From assembly GCA_002812745.2 (NCBI GenBank), contig NCSJ02000041.1, positions 124,001 through 188,000 of the forward strand: a DNA stretch of 64,000 nucleotides, written 5' to 3'. This document shows positions 58,744-64,000 of this stretch, piece after piece. The position numbers and the translations under genes are program-made. Within the stretch, counting starts at the first letter, position 1; each line of letters opens with the position of its first letter. The DNA comes from Scytalidium lignicola. Lineage: Eukaryota > Ascomycota > Leotiomycetes. The notes beneath the pieces were generated by a model. The model saw nothing but the letters and a program-made list of their open reading frames with translations. It was not told the DNA's origin and ran no database searches.

Positions 58744-59313
58744 ATGAACATCCCGAGCTCAATGCTGCGCTCGGTGTTCTCTACATCCAAGAAACGCTAC
58801 GATCCTCACACCTACCAGCCCATCCGATTAGAGGAAAATATCGAAGACTGCACTGACGCTTGCAATCTGGGCTTTAAACCCTATCGCTGCTGTCTCGAGC
58901 TCGATGTCTCTACCTCTCCGTACGACACCTGCGTCGGCTGCCTGACTAAGATGCGGCAGGCCCTGGCCGCAGACGGCTGCTCCTTTACGGAGATAAACAG
59001 TCGCATTGGGGCGCTGCTTGCTGGACCGGGATGGAAGAGGTCTAAAATGCTTGAGGTGATCGCTCAGAAAGGTGTGCCCGCGGAAGGCACACATGACACA
59101 TGTGTGTCGGGTGAAGAGAGGAAGATGGAGAAGAAGGGGGGTAAGAAGTCAGCTATGATTAATCAGAGATTGGAGAAGTGGAAGAAGGGAGTCTTGAGCG
59201 CTGTGAAGAAGAAGGATGGTGAAGAAGAAGCTGCTCTGAAGATGAATGGCAATGTCTTCTTTCGTCCGTATATGGACTCGACGGAATCCTTGGTTGTGAT
59301 CACGGATTTTTGA
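58744..59313 (+). CDS. Cys-containing 189-residue protein of unknown function
   Basis: A single exon with the start context CAAAATGAAC. Eight cysteines at 36, 40, 49, 50, 63, 66, 79 and 120 concentrate in residues 36-79 (DCTDAC, YRCCLELD, DTCVGC), which could bind metal or form disulfides. There is no signal peptide. The C-terminal half is Lys/Glu-rich (KKGGKKSAMINQRLEKWKKG) and ends FRPYMDSTESLVVITDF. I do not recognise a family. The coding strand moves from C-rich to strongly G-rich near 59030. It could be lineage-restricted; a clean frame and a biased composition support it being real. Confidence 0.6.
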   Translation: MNIPSSMLRSVFSTSKKRYDPHTYQPIRLEENIEDCTDACNLGFKPYRCCLELDVSTSPYDTCVGCLTKMRQALAADGCSFTEINSRIGALLAGPGWKRSKMLEVIAQKGVPAEGTHDTCVSGEERKMEKKGGKKSAMINQRLEKWKKGVLSAVKKKDGEEEAALKMNGNVFFRPYMDSTESLVVITDF

Positions 59314-60666
59314 TCTCGTCCAAGTTGGGTCTTTCATTGGAGGAGAGGAGACTTGATATGACCTGGGCTCTGAAACATTCGCAATGGGATACGCTCAATC
59401 AACTTACAACGCCTGTTCGTCCCCGTTCTGATTCTCGGTAGACTGTCAGAATAATGCTGGGCTTGGGGGACAACGATTTCTCAGACGTTGAAGTAGTCTA
59501 GAGCCGCCCTGTTTTACGTCACGATGCTTAGTCATCTGGAGTTTGACCATCACGTGATTGTAGCATGATTGTTCCTTGGTTGCTGTCCTGCAGGAGGGGT
59601 TGGTCATTGACAAGGGAAGTAATTATCAGGAAAGGAACATTAATGTATCCAGAATCAAATCAGATAATTAGGACGTGGCAGTTACTATAATTATGAATTG
59701 CATCAATCTTCACTGCTGTCATAAGTAACATGTTAATGCGATGCTGTAACTTTTAATAAAGGTGGTACCTCTGGCGATGCACGCAATTAATTAGCCAGGC
59801 ACAGCGATAAAGCTTCCTCGGTGGTTGCTGTGTCCACTATCGGCCGTCAACAACGAAAGCCCGCACTTGGAAACAAGACCCCGTCATAAAAAATAACTTC
59901 ACGTTCCATCACCCATAATTAAGTTAATTACAGAACCACCTACTCCAGATCGCAAGTCTCCAAGTCCCCTTACACACCAACCAGCAAGAGTCAATCCAAG
60001 GTGAGGCAAGCTCTCTCCCATGTGGAGCGTGGGCCAGCTAACACGAGCTCCCAGTTGCGGGTTAGTCGTTGTGTGCGTTGTCCGTGGGTAATTCGTGTCG
60101 GTCGGTCGTGATAATCGCGAGGTTGGGCACACCCCAAAGGAGGAAGGAAGGCAAAGTTGAGATATTAATTTACGAGTTAATTCGAGGTGGCGGGGAAAAA
60201 CACATTCAAGCACCTCCATTACCAACCACCGGGCTAAGTTCTACTGTAGTGTTGCATACTTCCCTCCCCACCCTCCTCTCTTTTCCCTTCTCTTCCCTTT
60301 CTTCTTCTTCAAACCTTTCTATCTTTCTCTCTCTCCCCTCTCCCCAATCGTGCATTCCAACCGACCACTGTCTTTTTCTTCTTTCAAATTTCTAGGTTTT
60401 CCCGCATTCGGAGGTGTACCAAGTATCGCCAACTCGGTCTCTGCGTTTACGTCACGAGCGCGCATTTTGGCGAGCGCTGCGAATACCTTGGAACAATCGA
60501 GCGGGGCCTGCACTCACCGCTTTGTGGGTTGACGGGATTCCGAGATTCGAGGTTTCGCAGTTATCCAACGAAACCGTTTCTGAGCTGCATTCAATCGCGA
60601 GAATTCGAGCTTCGAGCTTCGAGTATCCTATCTCCGAACACTCAGTCCTAACGTTGACAACTCGCA
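59314..60666. other. 1.35-kb gap upstream of the surface-protein gene
   Basis: It includes a polypyrimidine tract at about 60260-60350 that is probably part of the promoter or leader of the next gene. Frames at 59899-60225 (-), 60069-60395 and 60414-60764 (+) lack motifs. Nothing else seen. Confidence 0.5.
60260..60350 (+). promoter_or_regulatory. Polypyrimidine tract upstream of the surface-protein gene
   Basis: About 90 bases almost wholly C and T, 320-400 bases before the start codon. CT-rich tracts commonly mark fungal core promoters and transcription starts; this is inference from position. Confidence 0.5.
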
Positions 60667-62050
60667 ATGCGCCTTTCGCAAGCACCACCAAGCTTGCTCT
60701 CCCTGCTGCTTATCACCTTATCATCTTGCCCGCCCGCTCAAGCTGGGCCATATCCCAAGGATGAGCTTCACGATGTCGGCTACTCCTTTCTCAAAGACAG
60801 AGCTTGCGTCGCCTACTGCGGAGTATACAATCAGTACTGCTGCACAGCGGGCCAGGCTTGCTTTACCGATACTAATACCGTAGCATATTGCGGTTCTGCG
60901 ACAGGTGCAGCAGGAACGACACCAGCACCATCCGGCGGGTCTGATTCGGGACAATGGGTCTACTACACCAGTGTCTACACAGAAACGGATCTCGTCGTGC
61001 GCACCAGCGTATTCAGCTCTTACGTTGCGCCAGCGACACCGACTACTCAAAATCAGGCACAGACGTCTGCCCCTCCAGCAATTTGCAATACCAATCAAGG
61101 AGAGTCATCCTGTGGACCCATTTGCTGTAGCAGCTCCCAGAGATGCGCCTCTTCTGGCCAGTGCCAGAATGCTCCTCCCGGTGGCTTCACGAGTTGGACT
61201 TACACCGGCCCCGGTGCGACGACGAGTTTCTCTGCACCGGTGAGAGGAACCAGCGGTGCCGCTTCCACTGCCACCGTCGCTGTTACTACTACGGAGCCAT
61301 TTGGCACTGCGGTTTCCGCGACGTCGACGGCCACTGGTCTAGGTGTTGTCTCAACCAGCAGTGGCGGCCTCAGCGGCGGTGCTATCGCCGGAATCGTCAT
61401 TGGCACAATTGCTGGTGTAATCCTCCTTCTCCTGATCTGTTTCTGCTGTGTCCTCCGAGCTGGCTTCGATGGCCTTCTCTCCATCTTCGGGCTCGGAAAG
61501 AGGAGGAGAGATAGGGTTACCGAGGTCGAGACAGTTGAGCGCTTCTCCAGACATGGCAGTCACGCGGGCGCTGCATCCAGGCGCACTCATAGTGGTTGGT
61601 TCGGTGGCGCTGGTAGGAGGCCTGCGACCGTCGTCGAGGAGCGCAAGAGGAAGTCATCTGGATTTGGTGGATTCGGTGCCGTTGGAGCAGGTTTGCTTGG
61701 TCTTGCGGTTATTCTGGGCTTGAAGCGAAGACACGATAGAAAAGAAAGGGAGAAGGTCTCGGAGAGCGATTATTCAAGTTCCTACTACACGGATTCTTAC
61801 ACGGGCACTAGCGCAAGTGAGTAGCTTCCACCACCTACCTCTCTTGGCTGCACCCTTGGGGGGTTTTTTGTTTTGCTTTTGCATACTGACTGGTTTTATA
61901 GGTAGTGCTAGTTCCGATCGAAGAACTAGAGAAACAGATAGGAGAACGAGGGACACTGACCGAAGAACAGGAACAGTGAGAGGGTCTGAGCGAATAACCA
62001 TTCGAGAGTCAGATCGAATAACGAGAGACTCGAGATCAAGGCGCTCTTAA
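60667..62050 (+). CDS. Secreted-type single-pass surface protein with two cysteine clusters
   Basis: Two exons, 60667..61816 and 61902..62050, with an 85-bp intron; 432 residues. A signal peptide (1-26, ending PAQA) is followed by two six-Cys clusters that share CC-x5-C: Cys47/51/58/59/65/75 and Cys140/149/153/154/160/166. A Ser/Thr/Gly-rich, probably O-glycosylated stem leads to a membrane helix at about 239-263 (AIAGIVIGTIAGVILLLLICFCC) and a basic stop-transfer KRRRDR. The cytosolic part has a second Gly-rich hydrophobic stretch (333-352) and a short-period charged tail encoded by exon 2 (DRRTRETDRRTRDTDRRT). The shape is like fungal wall sensors, but no WSC domain is present. Function unknown. 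Confidence 0.82.
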
Positions 62051-62839
62051 ACCAGAGAGATCCTTGTGTCTTAATGGGAGGGTTTTCGTTTTAAAGTTAT
62101 TTTTTTGTTGTTGCATTTTGTCCCCTTTCAGCGATAATCCATCATCTTAGGCGTTTGGGTGGCATATATAATTTTTCCTCTCTTGTCTTTTTTATAAAGT
62201 ATCGACAAAAANGACGGGGGGTATGAGGGGGGTGGATGATGTGAATAAGGGAAAGTCATGAGGGAGAATGTTTTTATGTATTTGATGTGAGAGGGATGAT
62301 GAGGGGAAATGGAAATGGAAATGGGTTATGATAATGCTGGGATGATACGATACTGGCCATCAGATGAGAAATGAGAACGGAAGGGATGAAAGGGATTTTG
62401 TGGTGGGGCCTTCATGAAGGTGGATATTATTCTTTTAACTAAAGAGTCCAATGGAAGATCCCCTCAACTTTGAAAACTATGCAGTGATTTGTTACATTTG
62501 TGGTTTGCCTAAATAAATGCTTTCGTGACAAGTTGTGATTGGGTAGCCTCTTTTCGTTATTTCTATACTGTAGTGTGTATGTATGTATGTATGATGTCCC
62601 ATTAATCGATGAGTATAAGCACAACAACAACCATAAGACATATACAAAGAGATATACACCTAGGGGTAGTGGTTAAATAGCAAGGTTTTTTTGTTTCATT
62701 TCTNAAAAAAAACATCCTGCTATCTAACATGCCAATGTGAAAAAACCGTTTTGCTCCCCGCAGAGACATGCGCACAACCAGGTAAAGTAGAAAAGGGGAT
62801 CCATCCTCCCCCCCAACCCNCCCCGTCCCGGCAACCCGT
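62051..62839. other. Convergent 3' region, surface protein / RPL9
   Basis: 789 bp with N at 62212, 62704 and 62820, each next to a homopolymer, and a GTAT repeat at 62577-62593. 3' UTRs of both genes. No gene seen. Confidence 0.5.
62577..62593. repeat. GTAT tetranucleotide repeat
   Basis: Four GTAT units plus one base, in a convergent 3' region. Confidence 0.8.
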
Positions 62840-63960
62840 TTATTCCTCAGCAATGTTACCCTTCTCCGAAACGTACAGACCGTCCAAAAACTATATGGGG
62901 AAAAAAAGGAGTTAGATAAATTGCTACTGTTAAATTGCTACTGTTGCTGTTGTGGAGAGATAGATAGGACTGGACTGGACTCTCTTTTGCTCGTGGGGAG
63001 AAGGGGAGAAAATTTACCTTTCGAATATCCTTGTTTCGTACTCTGCAGATTTGTTGGATGTCTGCTGCGCTCTGTGATACGTTCTCGAGGGAGTTGCCGT
63101 ATAATTGGAGCTCGTCCTTTTGGTTGGTAGAGACGGCGACGTCGACACCTGGTTGCATGACGACTCTTCGGACGATCTTCTCGCCGATGAAGTTTCTAAA
63201 CATTTTTGTAATTAGCTAATTGAAACAAAGAAAAATCCTTCTTGCTAGATTTTCTCATGTTCGCTCTATCCTCGGAGAGGGAGCGAGAATGTGTCTGTCT
63301 CAACTTCTAGACTTAAGGATAATTTTGACGGAACATACCGGATCTCAACCTCGAACAAATCCGTCTCGCTGTTCTTCTCTACGTTGACGTTGATCGGGAA
63401 ATGGGCGTAGACATATCGCATCTTGTACTTGAATCCCTTGGTGACACCGATGATCAAGTTGTTGACGAGGGTTCGGACGGTTCGGAGGGTGGCTATGTTC
63501 TTTCGCGCGCCGTGGTGCAGCTCAATGTTGATGATATTCTTCTTGGGTTGAGTGAAGTTGACCGCTAAGTGGCTGAGGTCCTTGTGCAGCTTGCCTGTTT
63601 TCCTTCCCGTTAGATATATAGAATTCTTTTCCCCTTATTATTTTGCCTCCAGTAATGGCTATATAAATCTCGCAATTCCTTTTGCTTCTAAGATAGATTC
63701 GAAAAAATTATACAATGCGTACCTCGTGGACCTTCAACTGTGACCTGTCTCGACTTGATGGTGACCTTGACTGGAAAACAGAGCACGGTTAGCCAATTTC
63801 TCTCCCATTTCCCCCCAGCGTGTATCCTTCTTTCCCAATATTCCTCGCATAGCTTTCTTTCAAGCTACCCTGTCTCCTCTAATTCCACACGCGGTGATTT
63901 GGAGGTTTACTCACCACCCTCAGGCACCGTCAAGGTCTCTTCGGCATGAATGTACTTCAT
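62840..63960 (-). CDS. RPL9: 60S ribosomal protein L9 (uL6)
   Basis: Five exons, 63960..63915, 63770..63723, 63594..63339, 63195..63018 and 62890..62840; introns of 144, 128, 143 and 127 bp, longer than in most genes here, as is common for ribosomal-protein genes. 192 residues, against 191 in yeast. Spliced: [114 protein letters not shown] and the terminal [16 protein letters not shown]. It sits near the sarcin-ricin loop and factor-binding site of the large subunit. Only 40 bp upstream of the start are in the window, so the promoter is not visible. Confidence 0.97.
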
Positions 63961-64000
63961 CTTGACCGACTCGTTGGTTGTGAATGGCGCGAGAGGAAGC

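Noticed and set aside
1..64000. CRISPR array, insertion sequence, tRNA or rRNA genes
   Set aside because: No spaced direct repeats, no bacterial-type elements, and no cloverleaf with a recognisable A and B box were found by eye; a tRNAscan or Infernal run would settle the RNA question.
1..64000. Secondary-metabolite or other functional gene cluster
   Set aside because: No polyketide synthase, NRPS, terpene cyclase or tailoring enzymes; neighbouring genes serve unrelated housekeeping roles.

Overview
The window is a gene-dense piece of nuclear DNA from a filamentous ascomycete (Pezizomycotina). Evidence: short spliceosomal introns of about 48-130 bp with GT..AG ends and CTAA(C/T)-type branch points, moderate GC, no operons, and a typical fungal gene set (DIM-5/Clr4, Gid4, Cch1, Vsb1-like SulP, Fus c 3-type bHLH). 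A Leotiomycete is my best guess, but I cannot prove the class from sequence alone. Sixteen isolated N characters occur, most of them beside a homopolymer run; three fall inside coding sequence and act as one-base frame breaks.

Layout. 0-8 kb: tail of a Q/G/Y-rich protein (+), a 990-residue fungal protein with one membrane segment (-), an Osh4/Kes1-type oxysterol-binding protein (-), mitochondrial ribosomal protein bL9m (-). 8-15 kb: a membrane-anchored USP deubiquitinase (+), an H3K9 methyltransferase of the DIM-5 type (-) divergent from the rRNA-processing protein Rrp1 (+), and a sphingoid base kinase (-). 15-24.7 kb: beta-COP (-) divergent from Mago nashi (+), the Gid4 substrate receptor (+), a four-pass-like DUF4870/Tic20-type membrane protein (+), an AAA ATPase (-). 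24.7-36.9 kb: a 1.85-kb gap with a palindrome/E-box cluster, a class-B bHLH factor (+), a GH5 glycosidase related to yeast YBR056W (+), a SulP-STAS-cNMP transporter (-), GINS subunit Psf1 (-). 37-45 kb: an HMG-box protein (-), a 2.8-kb gap, a DDT/WHIM/PHD chromatin protein (-). 45.7-52.3 kb: Cch1 calcium channel (+). 52.3-64 kb: a 2.75-kb gap with simple repeats, a 93-residue protein (+), a ferroportin-family transporter (+), a 189-residue Cys-containing orphan (+), a secreted/single-pass surface protein (+), ribosomal protein L9 (-).

The genes do not form a pathway or cluster; they are mostly housekeeping (translation, splicing/EJC, COPI traffic, replication, chromatin, lipid signalling, ion transport). 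For almost every gene I could place exon borders so that the spliced frame closes and the family motifs join across the introns. I did not find an evident undescribed multi-gene system. The observations most worth following are: a sharp flip from C-rich to G-rich coding strand inside several genes (strongest in the GH5 gene), a compact palindrome cluster with two CACGTG boxes upstream of a bHLH gene whose basic region is of the CACGTG-binding class, a stop-free 51-bp intron in the SET domain of the methyltransferase gene, and recurrent TACTGTAC palindromes in the large gaps.
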